64,000 bases of DNA, taken from assembly GCF_947241125.1 (NCBI RefSeq), contig NZ_OX365700.1:3070001-3134000 (forward strand), given 5' to 3'. This document shows positions 45,597 to 53,816 of this stretch, one piece after another (within the stretch, counting starts at the first letter, position 1; each line of letters opens with the position of its first letter). The translations under genes were made by a program, and so were the position numbers. The notes under the pieces were generated by a model. That model searched no databases, had not been told where the DNA came from, and saw only the letters and a list, made by a program, of their open reading frames with translations. The DNA comes from Nitrospira tepida. Its GTDB lineage: Bacteria > Nitrospirota > Nitrospiria > Nitrospirales > Nitrospiraceae.

Positions 45597-46586
45597 ATGC
45601 ACCAGATCTCGCCCGTTCCGTTTTACATGCTGGCCGGCCCCTTGGGGACCGGCAAGACCACGCTGCTGCTGCGCCTGCTGGAATATTGGAAGAAGCAGGG
45701 CCGCACCGTCGGGGTCGTCATGAACGAGTCCGGCCAGGTCAGCATCGATGGGCCGAGGGCCGGCGCCGTCGCCGGCCAGGTGGTGAATCTCGCCGGCGGT
45801 TGCGTCTGTTGCGACACGAAGGACGATCTGGCCTGGGGCATCGGACAACTGATCACCGACTTCCGTTCCGACCTGATCGTGCTCGAATGTTCCGGCATGG
45901 CCAACCCGGCGGAAGTCATCGATGCGGTGACGGACGCGTTCGTTTCCCGCATGGTGACCCTGCGCCAAACCATCGCGCTGGTCCAACCGACAGCGGACCC
46001 GGAACAGGCCTACAGCGATCCGGTGATCGCCCATTCGCTTCGGTGTGCCGACGACATCATCTTGAACAAGCGCGATCTGTTTCTCAGCACGATGTGGGAC
46101 GCGTCGGCCAAGGCCATCGTGGCCCGCAATCCCTATGCCCGGCTCTGGGAGGCCAGCCATGCCCGCCTCGACCCGGACGAGCTGCTTCGAACGCGCGAAC
46201 GGTCGCCATTGCACCAACCGTCACCGAACGTGACAGTCGACGCCCATCCGCCCTCGACCCAATCCAAAACACGCGCCGCCTATCATCCGCTAGTCATGAC
46301 CGTACGGCTGCCCGGTCCGGTGAACCGGCGCAAGTTTCTCGATTGGATGGACCGGCTTCCGATCGGCTTGGAACGGGCCAAGGGGTTCTTGCGGTTCACA
46401 GATGATCCGTCGCTCCAGGAGTTTCAATATGCGCCGCCAGGGGTCAGCCAGGTGGAGCCGCTTCATCTGTTGGACGAGCCTCCCCATGCGGTTGTCCTCA
46501 TCGGCCGGAACTACGACCAAGAGGCCTGCCGGACCGCCTTGCTGGGTTGTGCGGAATCCCCCGCGCCCGAACGGGCTGCGGATTGA
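45597..46586 (+). CDS. G3E-family GTPase (COG0523/CobW-like), divergent
   Basis: A 329-residue P-loop GTPase. Walker A is GPLGTGKTT, the metal-binding motif is GGCVCC (CxCC type), and the G4 motif is ILNKRDL. The usual NEFGE segment is replaced by MNESGQVSID. A CobW C-terminal-like domain with FLRFTDDPSLQEFQYAPPG follows. Members of this family move zinc, cobalt or nickel into target proteins. It has an RBS (GAGGATCAC) but no obvious partner gene; it is followed by an SGNH hydrolase 10 bases later. It is clearly a different subfamily from the enzyme at 58243. Confidence 0.85.
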   Translation: MHQISPVPFYMLAGPLGTGKTTLLLRLLEYWKKQGRTVGVVMNESGQVSIDGPRAGAVAGQVVNLAGGCVCCDTKDDLAWGIGQLITDFRSDLIVLECSGMANPAEVIDAVTDAFVSRMVTLRQTIALVQPTADPEQAYSDPVIAHSLRCADDIILNKRDLFLSTMWDASAKAIVARNPYARLWEASHARLDPDELLRTRERSPLHQPSPNVTVDAHPPSTQSKTRAAYHPLVMTVRLPGPVNRRKFLDWMDRLPIGLERAKGFLRFTDDPSLQEFQYAPPGVSQVEPLHLLDEPPHAVVLIGRNYDQEACRTALLGCAESPAPERAAD

Positions 46587-46596
46587 AGGCCTCACC

Positions 46597-47391
46597 ATGC
46601 ACCTACGCGCTGGTCACGCTGCCGGCGTCTGTTTGTCCGTTCTCCTCGGCTTCCAGATCGGGATGCCGGCCTCAGAGGTCAGTCCCATCGAGCGGCTGAA
46701 CGAACATTCTTCCCCGGCGACGACGCCCCTGATGCCGGTCGCGTCCGCTCCATCTGTCGCGATTCGCATCATGCCGCTCGGCGATTCGATTACCGAGGCC
46801 TCCAGCGGTTTCGGCAGCTATCGCTATTACTTGTGGCAGGAGTTGACGCGAGAAGGATTCGCCGTGGACTTCGTTGGATCGATGACCGGCATCGGAGGAG
46901 CGGTGTCCAACCCAGAGGAGTTCGACTCGGACCACGAAGGCCATCCCGGATGGCGAGCCGATGAAGTGGCAGCCAACATCGAGCGCTGGGCCGGATCAGC
47001 ACGGCCCGACCTCGTGCTCATCCATCTCGGCACCAATGACCTGGCTCAAGGCCAACCCCCGTCGGACGTGGTTCAGGATTTGACGACCATCATCGACCGG
47101 CTCCGCATCGTCAACCCGCACATCCATATCCTACTCGCCCAGATTATTCCGATGAGGGCGGACGGCCCGCCGGATGTTTTGGAACTCAATAGGGCCATCT
47201 CGGCCCTGGCCGCCACCGCGCGCACCGTGGCATCTCCCGTTGAAGCTGTGGATCACTTCACCGGCTTCGACCATGCCGGCATGACGTGGGATGGCATCCA
47301 TCCCAACGGGGAAGGCAATCGGAGGATCGCCTTAGTCTGGCGCCAGGCCCTGCTCCCGCACCTACGGGCCATCCAGCAAGCGGCACAGTAA
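46597..47391 (+). CDS. Secreted SGNH/GDSL hydrolase
   Basis: A 264-residue protein from the ATG at 46597, with a signal sequence (AGVCLSVLLGFQIGMPAS). The SGNH blocks are all present: block I MPLGDSITEASSG with the catalytic Ser, block II with Gly in GFGSY/GHPGWRAD, block III HLGTNDLAQG with Asn, and block V WDGIHPNGEGN with Asp and His. It probably acts on acyl or acetyl groups of cell-surface or secreted glycans. The substrate is unknown. It is 10 bases after the G3E GTPase gene, perhaps co-transcribed. Confidence 0.88.
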   Translation: MHLRAGHAAGVCLSVLLGFQIGMPASEVSPIERLNEHSSPATTPLMPVASAPSVAIRIMPLGDSITEASSGFGSYRYYLWQELTREGFAVDFVGSMTGIGGAVSNPEEFDSDHEGHPGWRADEVAANIERWAGSARPDLVLIHLGTNDLAQGQPPSDVVQDLTTIIDRLRIVNPHIHILLAQIIPMRADGPPDVLELNRAISALAATARTVASPVEAVDHFTGFDHAGMTWDGIHPNGEGNRRIALVWRQALLPHLRAIQQAAQ

Positions 47392-47400
47392 GCCAATCGA

Positions 47401-48015
47401 TCAGCGGACAGGCCCAGACAGGGCCTCGTCCTTTTGTTCGTTGGAATGTGGGTGGGATGCGTCCGGCGCGGTCCGGGCTGACACCATCGGTCGGAAGCGA
47501 TGCCAGCGCAGTAGCAAGAACGCAGCCCCGGCTCCCATGATCGTTCCAACCAGCCAGCCTCCCATCACATCGCCCGGATAATGGACGCCGGTATAGACCC
47601 GGGCCAGCCCCACCAGCGCGACGATCGGCCAACTGATCCAGCCGGTCCTGGGGTAGAGCGCATGGAGAAAGGCCGCCATGGCGGCCGTGTTGATCGCATG
47701 GTTGGACGGAAAACCGAAGAGCCGTCCGCAATCGCCGAGGAGGTGCACATCAGACAGGGTCACGCAGGGCCGCAACCGTTCGACCCAATGCTTGAGCTGT
47801 GCGCCGATCGCATCGGCGATCCCCACGGCCGATGCGACGGTCGGCACGGCGAACATCGCCTCCCACCAGGACCACCAGACCCAGCACACCACCGCGACGG
47901 CAATGCCGAGATAGCCAGGGCTGGGATGCGCGAAGAACCGCATGGCGGCATCGAGCCATTCGAAGCGGCCGGCAAGGCCGTTGATCGCATAGAACAGTGC
48001 GGCGTCCCAGTTCAT
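47401..48015 (-). CDS. PAP2-family membrane phosphatase
   Basis: A 204-residue inner-membrane protein with about five membrane segments. The three phosphatase signatures are KHWVERLRP, FPSNHAIN and ARVYTGVHYPGDV. These give the Lys/Arg, Ser/His and His nucleophile residues of the acid phosphatase/PAP2 superfamily. Likely substrates are undecaprenyl diphosphate or phosphatidic-acid-like lipids. A polar C-terminal tail is not conserved. It converges with the SGNH hydrolase gene. Confidence 0.88.
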   Translation of the reverse strand: MNWDAALFYAINGLAGRFEWLDAAMRFFAHPSPGYLGIAVAVVCWVWWSWWEAMFAVPTVASAVGIADAIGAQLKHWVERLRPCVTLSDVHLLGDCGRLFGFPSNHAINTAAMAAFLHALYPRTGWISWPIVALVGLARVYTGVHYPGDVMGGWLVGTIMGAGAAFLLLRWHRFRPMVSARTAPDASHPHSNEQKDEALSGPVR

Positions 48016-48016
48016 T

Positions 48017-48138
48017 CGTCAGTCGTCAGTCGTCATGCGTCAAGCGTCAAACGTCGGATGCAATCCATCGCGGACCTCGGCATCCCCCTTGAGGGCTGGG
48101 AGAGGAGGCGATTGACGGTTGACCAATGACGAATGACG
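48017..48138. repeat. Inverted arrays of a 7-bp repeat (CGTCANN)
   Basis: From 48017 the sequence reads CGTCAGT twice, CGTCATG, CGTCAAG, CGTCAAA and CGTCGG, a run of six consecutive heptamers. From 48111 to 48138 four heptamers of the reverse complement (ATTGACG, GTTGACC, AATGACG, AATGACG) follow. About 53 bases separate the two arms. The array begins two bases after the PAP2 start codon and ends before the TonB-C gene stop. It could be a stem-forming repeat element or a simple-sequence expansion. Confidence 0.65.
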
Positions 48139-48148
48139 TGTATTTGGT

Positions 48149-48619
48149 TCACTGCGTCCGGAAATGAATACGAACCGTGATCTCCCCGTCCACCGGCTCA
48201 TCACCCTTCATTTGCGGATCGAAGGTCCACCGGTTCAGGGCTTGGAGGCCCGCTTGCGTCAGCTCGCGGTGCTTGCAGGGTTCCAGCACCACGACGGTGG
48301 CCGTAGCATCCTTGCTGACCAGAAACCGCGCCTTCATCCAGTCGTCGATCACTTTCCCGTCGAGCTGGGGTGGAATCTTCGGCCAAGGGGTCAACTTCGG
48401 GACCGGCCCGAGCTGCTGATCCTTGTTCAGCGGCAGGCCATGGACATGCACCTCCTGGAGTTCAAGCACTTCCATGTCCTCGGCATGGTCGGTCTCGTGC
48501 GTGGCCTCGGCGCCGGTCGCCGCCACCGCGGCGACCGGCCACAGACAGACGCACGCCACACAGCAAAGGACGAGCTTCCCAATCGTCGCTGCCAACAAGG
48601 TGAGATCCTTTTCTCCCAT
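48149..48619 (-). CDS. TonB C-terminal domain protein (short)
   Basis: A 156-residue protein with an N-terminal hydrophobic signal or anchor (LVLCCVACVCLWPVAAVAAT), then a short linker (ATHETDHAEDMEVLELQEVH) and a TonB C-terminal fold ending VVVLEPCKHRELTQAGLQAL, WTFDPQMKGDEPVDGEITVR. The linker lacks the long Pro-rich region of true TonB. If the N-terminus is cleaved it is periplasmic, if not it is a bitopic energiser. It lies 94 bases downstream of the TonB-dependent receptor, so it is likely its partner. Confidence 0.72.
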   Translation of the reverse strand: MGEKDLTLLAATIGKLVLCCVACVCLWPVAAVAATGAEATHETDHAEDMEVLELQEVHVHGLPLNKDQQLGPVPKLTPWPKIPPQLDGKVIDDWMKARFLVSKDATATVVVLEPCKHRELTQAGLQALNRWTFDPQMKGDEPVDGEITVRIHFRTQ

Positions 48620-48713
48620 GACCTCCTACGCTCCTTTATCCGGAGGGAATCTTGGTCTCTGGCCTCTCGTCTGAACTGAGCGTTCCGCGGTCCCCTCAGC
48701 CATCAGCACTGTA

Positions 48714-51161
48714 CTAAAAGAACCATTGCGCGCGGAAGAAAAATGATCGCGGCATCCCGGCATGGGACACGCCCAAGCCGATGCTCCCTTCTCCCTGGTT
48801 GATGAAATATTTCTGATCCAACAGATTGATCACGTCGAACCCCAACAATAACTTCTGGCGATCCCAGGGCAACGGAATCGTGTGGGTCAGGGACAGATTG
48901 TAGATTGTATAGGAGGGCACATGAGTTGAATTGGTCTTGGCCTCCTCGTTCTCCGCGGTGCGCAGGCCGGACCCGTACAACATTTGCCCTGTGATAGTCG
49001 TCCGCTGCAAAAAGCGATAGCTCAGCACCGCCGAACTGGTGACCATCTGCGTGTGATCGCAGAAGACCCCGCCCTTCGAGTTGATGTCGTCGATCTCCTT
49101 CTGCTCCAACAGGAAATGGCCCGAGTGGAGCCCGTAGCCCTTGCATTGTCCCCAGGCCACGTTGCCGCGGCCGGTGAGGTTGTCGGTGAACTTGACCTTG
49201 AGGGCCCCGTCGATCCCCCGTTGCCAGCCCCGCTCGAAGGCAAAAAAGTTCAGCATCGGGGTCGTCCCAAATTGTCCTGCATCAGAGAGATAGCGTGCTA
49301 ACTTATAGTATCCGGTTAACTCTAACGTGGCCCACTTGGTCAACGCATGGTAACTGCCGATTTCGAAATAATGAGCCCGCTCCGCCCGCACGTTGTTGTT
49401 CGTCAGGTTCTCCGGCTCAGCCGTCGTACCCAACACTCCCAGTCTTGCGAAGGAGATCGCCTCAAGATTTGGAGGCGTGAACTGCCGGCCGTAAAAGGCA
49501 TGGAAGACATTGGCCTGATTGGCCTTATAGGTGACCCCGATCCTCGGACTGACCTGGCCTTCGCTGACCAGGTATTGGACCGCATCGCCGCGGACGCCGA
49601 TATTGAAGGTCCAGTGATCATCCGGCGACCACTGGTCCTGAATCCAGACTTCCTGCCTCCAGCCGATCAGCCGGTTGTCGGAGCGGATGTTCCGGAGATC
49701 GCCGATCGGCTCGCCGGTGGCGGGATCGCGATCGAACGCATAGATCCCGGTCTTGTTGACCGCCTGCGTCCGATCGATCTGAAAACCCACCTTGATCAAG
49801 TGGTGCTTATTCGGAATGTAGGTATGGTCGAACCGTACACCGGCTGAATAGGCCATCCGATCCTGATCGGCCGCCGAAAAGGGCTCCTCCGGATCGGCCG
49901 TGTAGGCCAACAGATTGAACGGATCGGTCTTGAACGTGGCTCTGGTATGGCGGAAATAGGTCGAGAGGCTGAAAAAATTGCTCGCGTTGACGTCATGCCG
50001 CCAGACCAGATGGCTGTATTGATTGTTTTCCTTCTGGTTCTCGTCGATGGCTTGCGACGGCACAGGCACGAATCCTGGACGGCTGGCCTCTAGTAAGGGA
50101 AGGATCTCACCGCTCGGATCGACCTCCTGGCCCGGCAAGGTGGGAATCTGGTATTTGGCGATGGAGTTCAAGAACACCAGGCTGAGGTTGTTCTTGTTAT
50201 CCATCTGATAGTCGCCGCGAAAGAAGGTTTGGTTGCGCTCGCTCTGGCCATGAAAAATCGAATGGCCCAACGTGGGAGGCTCGATGCCGCGATTGGTCGC
50301 TGTATGGCTGTTGAGAATGTAATAGCGGAACTTCTCGCCGACCGTGCCCCCATACTCGAACGACGGATTGATCGTCTGGTTGGAACCGCCGAACATCTGG
50401 AGGGACCCAAATCCCGGCTTGGTGCCGCTCTTCGTCGTAATGTCGATCACCGCCGCCGTCTTGTTCCCGTACTGGGCCTCCATACCCCCAAGGATGATGT
50501 CCGCCCGCTCCCAGGCCCGCGGCGTGATCACATCGGAAAACGTCGAGGAGACCGTATCAGGGATCGGCACGCCGTCAATCCGGAATTGGAGATTGGCATG
50601 GTCCTGCCGGATGTGCACCTGTTTCAGTGCGCCGTAGGCCGCGCTGGGAATGGTCAGGAGTACGTCGTGCAACTCGTTATTGTTGCCGCGCGGCAGTTCC
50701 TCGATCTCCCGCCGGCTGACGGCATAGGTCTCGCTGGAAGCCTTGTACTGAATCGGGGCCAGGGGAGACACGATCTCCAGCGCAATTTCCTTGGTCTGCG
50801 CGAGCGTGAGTACGACCGGTTGAGGAGAGGCCGTCCCCATCTTCACCACAACGTACTCGCTCCGATAGGTATCGAGTACCGCGTTGACCGAAAAGGTGCC
50901 TTCCTCGGGGATCTCCGCTTGAAACTCCCCCGCATCATTGGTCACCGCACTGGATACGGTATTGCCCTCCTGGTCTCTCACCTGCACGATCGCTTGCGGC
51001 ACTCGGCGCAGATCCTGGTTTTGGACGACTCCGTTGATCTGACTCATCTGCGGACCGGTCGCCTGCTCTTGGGCGTGAACAGGCAACAGCGGAATGACGG
51101 CCCCGGCCAGCAGGCAACAGACGGTGACCATCCCGAACGAACGTCTGGCAGCACGATGCAT
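48714..51161 (-). CDS. TonB-dependent outer-membrane receptor
   Basis: An 815-residue receptor from the ATG at 51161, preceded by GAGGAGGA. The signal peptide (FGMVTVCCLLAGAVIPLLP) ends at VHAQEQ. A carboxypeptidase-like beta-sandwich follows (INGVVQNQDLRRVPQAIVQV), then a plug (AVSRREIEELPRGNNNELHD), and a 22-strand barrel ending in aromatic Phe (FFFRAQWFF). It takes up siderophores, metal complexes or other large ligands. Neighbours include a TonB-C protein and a His-rich small protein, so a metal ligand is possible. Confidence 0.92.
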   Translation of the reverse strand: MHRAARRSFGMVTVCCLLAGAVIPLLPVHAQEQATGPQMSQINGVVQNQDLRRVPQAIVQVRDQEGNTVSSAVTNDAGEFQAEIPEEGTFSVNAVLDTYRSEYVVVKMGTASPQPVVLTLAQTKEIALEIVSPLAPIQYKASSETYAVSRREIEELPRGNNNELHDVLLTIPSAAYGALKQVHIRQDHANLQFRIDGVPIPDTVSSTFSDVITPRAWERADIILGGMEAQYGNKTAAVIDITTKSGTKPGFGSLQMFGGSNQTINPSFEYGGTVGEKFRYYILNSHTATNRGIEPPTLGHSIFHGQSERNQTFFRGDYQMDNKNNLSLVFLNSIAKYQIPTLPGQEVDPSGEILPLLEASRPGFVPVPSQAIDENQKENNQYSHLVWRHDVNASNFFSLSTYFRHTRATFKTDPFNLLAYTADPEEPFSAADQDRMAYSAGVRFDHTYIPNKHHLIKVGFQIDRTQAVNKTGIYAFDRDPATGEPIGDLRNIRSDNRLIGWRQEVWIQDQWSPDDHWTFNIGVRGDAVQYLVSEGQVSPRIGVTYKANQANVFHAFYGRQFTPPNLEAISFARLGVLGTTAEPENLTNNNVRAERAHYFEIGSYHALTKWATLELTGYYKLARYLSDAGQFGTTPMLNFFAFERGWQRGIDGALKVKFTDNLTGRGNVAWGQCKGYGLHSGHFLLEQKEIDDINSKGGVFCDHTQMVTSSAVLSYRFLQRTTITGQMLYGSGLRTAENEEAKTNSTHVPSYTIYNLSLTHTIPLPWDRQKLLLGFDVINLLDQKYFINQGEGSIGLGVSHAGMPRSFFFRAQWFF

Positions 51162-51267
51162 GATGTCCTCCTCATCACCGACCACAACGGACGACTGCGA
51201 GTCAGGGTCGATCGCGACGCGATCCGGCCTGAATTCGACAGCATGGACTGGGTTGTGTTGACGGGAA

Positions 51268-51636
51268 TCAGAGGACCGGAGGAGCTCTGGGAGAAGCGGT
51301 GACAATTAGCGCCGACTCGACATGGACGGCGATGGAAGAGACGACTGCCTCGCACGGAACCAGAAACCGTTGAACGGGGGAGACGACAGCGAGGACCGAT
51401 TGTCCAGTATGGTGCTGAACCCACTGGCAGAGGTCCGAATCGGAATGTTCATGCCCATCGTGATCTGCCGCGGCCAGCTCATGGTGCACGCCCAGCGCCG
51501 CTGCAAAGGGCATGATCGCCAGCAGCAGCAGAATGAGGGCATGCGCGGTGACGCCCGCAGCCAGACGACCCAAGGGACGGGGACGAGACGTGATCGAGGG
51601 AATCATCGAGGGGCCGGACCGTAACCTAGTCGCCAT
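51268..51636 (-). CDS. Small membrane protein with HSDxDxCxW motif, copy 1
   Basis: A 122-residue protein with a membrane or signal segment (GVTAHALILLLLAIMPFAAA) followed by HELAAADHDGHEHSDSDLCQ and WVQHHTGQSV. The core HxHSDxDxCxW is shared with the protein at 59418-59735 in the zinc cluster. The His and Cys residues could bind a metal in the periplasm. I know no name for the family, although DUF2946 has a loosely similar layout. It lies upstream of the TonB receptor, 106 bases before its start codon. Confidence 0.65.
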   Translation of the reverse strand: MATRLRSGPSMIPSITSRPRPLGRLAAGVTAHALILLLLAIMPFAAALGVHHELAAADHDGHEHSDSDLCQWVQHHTGQSVLAVVSPVQRFLVPCEAVVSSIAVHVESALIVTASPRAPPVL

Positions 51637-51643
51637 GGGTCTG

Positions 51644-51967
51644 TCAATGTCCGCATCCGGAGATGCCGAGTCCGCCGCCGAAGATATTCTTCATGGTCGG
51701 GGGAGGAGCCGCCTCTCCCTTCGAGGTAGCCGAGCCTGCCGGGCTTGTGGGTCCCGGCTGGCTTGACCGCTGGGTCCCGCCGCCCTCCGCCCGTTGGTCA
51801 CGACGCTCGCCACCCGTCGCGAATGAAGAAAGCACCCGCTTCAGCGGCGCGCCGCATTCGGGGCAGGCCTGTTTGGGGGCGTCGTTGATCCCCTGCAAAA
51901 ACGCCCGGCGCCCGGCGCAAGGGGGGGCCAGCCGGCATTCTTCCGTTATGTATTCATAGATCGGCAT
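51644..51967 (-). CDS. FmdB-type zinc-ribbon protein
   Basis: A 107-residue protein from the ATG at 51967 (MPIYEYITEECRLAPPC), the typical MPxYEYxCxxC start of FmdB proteins, with the second Cys pair in ACPECGAPLKRVL. Here the first pair is spread (CRLAPPC), so zinc binding may be altered. The C-terminal half is a Gly/Ser/Pro-rich tail ending with MKNIFGGGLGISGCGH, also seen in this family. The function is uncertain; relatives are called regulatory proteins. Confidence 0.8.
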   Translation of the reverse strand: MPIYEYITEECRLAPPCAGRRAFLQGINDAPKQACPECGAPLKRVLSSFATGGERRDQRAEGGGTQRSSQPGPTSPAGSATSKGEAAPPPTMKNIFGGGLGISGCGH

Positions 51968-52082
51968 GAACGACAAGGATCGCCGTGCACAGGGTTAGAG
52001 GAAGTCAAAGGCCCACCGTTGTTGGACTTCTTTGAAAAGTTTCGCTATCCTAACCCGTTCATTGAGGGTCTCGGCCTTCATA

Positions 52083-52129
52083 TACGGGCGCCGCATCATA
52101 CACCATACACCGAATGTCCGGCGCCCGTA
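52083..52129. promoter_or_regulatory. 11-bp inverted repeat before the DAHP synthase gene
   Basis: TACGGGCGCCG (52083-52093) pairs perfectly with CGGCGCCCGTA (52119-52129) across a 25-base loop. It lies about 85 bases before the DAHP synthase start. It could be a hairpin in the leader transcript or an operator; no T run follows the second arm. Confidence 0.4.
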
Positions 52130-52213
52130 GAGTCATGACGCTATCTTTGTTCTTCTGCGCCTGGTTCGGCACGTTGCACGGGTGCCTTCATGAACGAGAA
52201 AGGACTGTGAGCC

Positions 52214-53272
52214 ATGTTCAGGCCGGTTGATAACCAGCACGTCATCGAAATCAAACCCCTTCCCTCGCCGAGGCAAGTCAAAACCAAGCTGCCGTTGACC
52301 GAGCAGGCCTCGTCGCTGGTATATGAAACCCGCCAGGCCATCAGGAACATCCTGCACGGCATCGACCGGGAGCGGCTGCTTGTCATCGTCGGCCCCTGCT
52401 CCATCCATGATCCGGACGCGGCCTACGAATACGCCGACCGGCTGAAGACTGTCGCCGACGCCCTGCGCGAGCGGGTCCTCATCGTCATGCGCACCTACTT
52501 CGAGAAACCCCGCACCACGGTCGGATGGAAAGGCCTCATCAACGATCCGCACCTCGACGGCACCTGCGACATCGCGCTGGGCATCGAGCTGGCGCGGACG
52601 ATTTTGCTGAACATCAACCACCGCGGCATGCCCTGCGCCAGCGAACTGCTCGACCCAGTCGTGCCGCAATACATTGCCGACCTGGTGAGTTGGGCCGCCA
52701 TCGGCGCCAGGACCACGGAAAGCCAGACCCACCGCGAGATGGCGAGCGGCTTGTCCATGCCCATCGGTTTCAAGAACGGGACGGAAGGCAGCTTCCAGGT
52801 GGCGATTAACGCGATGGTGGCGGCCCGCACACCGCATCATTTTGTCGGCATCAACGCCGACGGCGCCACGTCCATCATCAAGACCACCGGCAATCCCGAC
52901 CGTCATATCGTCCTCCGCGGAGGGGGCGGCCGGACGAATTACAGCGCCGAGGACATCGCGCGCGCCGAGGCGGCCGTCGCCGGGGAGGGACTGGCCCGGC
53001 CGATCATGGTCGATTGCTCCCACGACAATTCCGGCAAGAACCATCAACGCCAGGTCGAAGTGGCCCGTGAGGTCGTCGCACAGTTCGAGCAGGGCCGGCG
53101 GTCCATCATGGGCCTCATGTTGGAAAGTCATCTTCAGCCTGGCCGCCAGACTTGGGAACCCAACAAGCCGCTGACGTATGGGATGTCGATCACCGATCCC
53201 TGCCTCTCCTGGAGCGATACCGAAGCGCTGCTGCATGATCTGGCAGCCAGCCCGGCCGTCCGCCCAGTGTAG
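52214..53272 (+). CDS. 3-deoxy-7-phosphoheptulonate synthase (class I, DAHP synthase)
   Basis: A 352-residue AroFGH-type enzyme. VIVGPCSIHDPDAA and MRTYFEKPRTTVGWKGLIND bind phosphoenolpyruvate and the metal; GARTTESQTHREMASGL and GFKNGTEGSF are active-site loops; MVDCSHDNSGKNH carries metal ligands. It catalyses the first step of the shikimate pathway. The regulatory N-terminus suggests feedback control by an aromatic amino acid; which one cannot be read. It is transcribed alone. Confidence 0.95.
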   Translation: MFRPVDNQHVIEIKPLPSPRQVKTKLPLTEQASSLVYETRQAIRNILHGIDRERLLVIVGPCSIHDPDAAYEYADRLKTVADALRERVLIVMRTYFEKPRTTVGWKGLINDPHLDGTCDIALGIELARTILLNINHRGMPCASELLDPVVPQYIADLVSWAAIGARTTESQTHREMASGLSMPIGFKNGTEGSFQVAINAMVAARTPHHFVGINADGATSIIKTTGNPDRHIVLRGGGGRTNYSAEDIARAEAAVAGEGLARPIMVDCSHDNSGKNHQRQVEVAREVVAQFEQGRRSIMGLMLESHLQPGRQTWEPNKPLTYGMSITDPCLSWSDTEALLHDLAASPAVRPV

Positions 53273-53465
53273 CTGGTTGCCTTGACAATGTGGTGATCGG
53301 CCATCCATCAGCCGCCCGCAAACCGCCGTTGGCCGCATCGAACGCTGCCTTCCGTCTTCGTGCCAACGCATCCTGCCACGCCGGCCGATGATTTGTAATT
53401 GATTCCCAGCCCTCGACCGCCCTACAATTTTTTCATGTTTTTGACCTTTCACCCCGGAGGCTTGC

Positions 53466-53813
53466 ATGGCGACTCATCACGTGCATGACGCCCATACGCA
53501 CCGGCACGGACCCAATTGCGGCCACCGCGCCATCCACCATGATGACCATCAGGATTACCTGCACGATGGTCATCTGCACCACCTGCACGAAGACCATGTG
53601 GACGAGCACGTGCTGTCCGTCGGGCCGGAAAACCCCGCCGACTGCACGCCGACCCACGCCTGTCGCGGCCATGAAGCCGGACATCGTCACGGGTCCGGCT
53701 GCGGCCATGAGGCAGTGCCGCACGGAGACCATGTCGATTATCTCGTCAACGGTCACCTGCATTTTGCACATGGTGCGCATTGCGACGACCATGGCGCCGT
53801 TCGACTCGCGTAG
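53466..53813 (+). CDS. His-rich metal-binding protein with internal duplication
   Basis: A 115-residue protein with 29 His and 5 Cys. Two repeats of the pattern HxHGxxCGHxA, a His/Asp turn, HxDYLxxGHLH and a His-rich end are at about 12-48 and 73-109. They read RHGPNCGHRAIHHDDHQDYL and RHGSGCGHEAVPHGDHVDYL. No signal peptide is present, so it is likely a cytosolic zinc or nickel reservoir. RBS GGAGG lies ahead of the ATG. It converges with the last gene of the Zur-linked run (a redoxin), so it may share its regulation. Confidence 0.78.
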   Translation: MATHHVHDAHTHRHGPNCGHRAIHHDDHQDYLHDGHLHHLHEDHVDEHVLSVGPENPADCTPTHACRGHEAGHRHGSGCGHEAVPHGDHVDYLVNGHLHFAHGAHCDDHGAVRLA

Positions 53814-53816
53814 CAC

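Noticed and set aside
52133-53467. 444-codon minus-strand frame over the DAHP synthase gene
   Set aside because: Antisense shadow of a clear enzyme gene.
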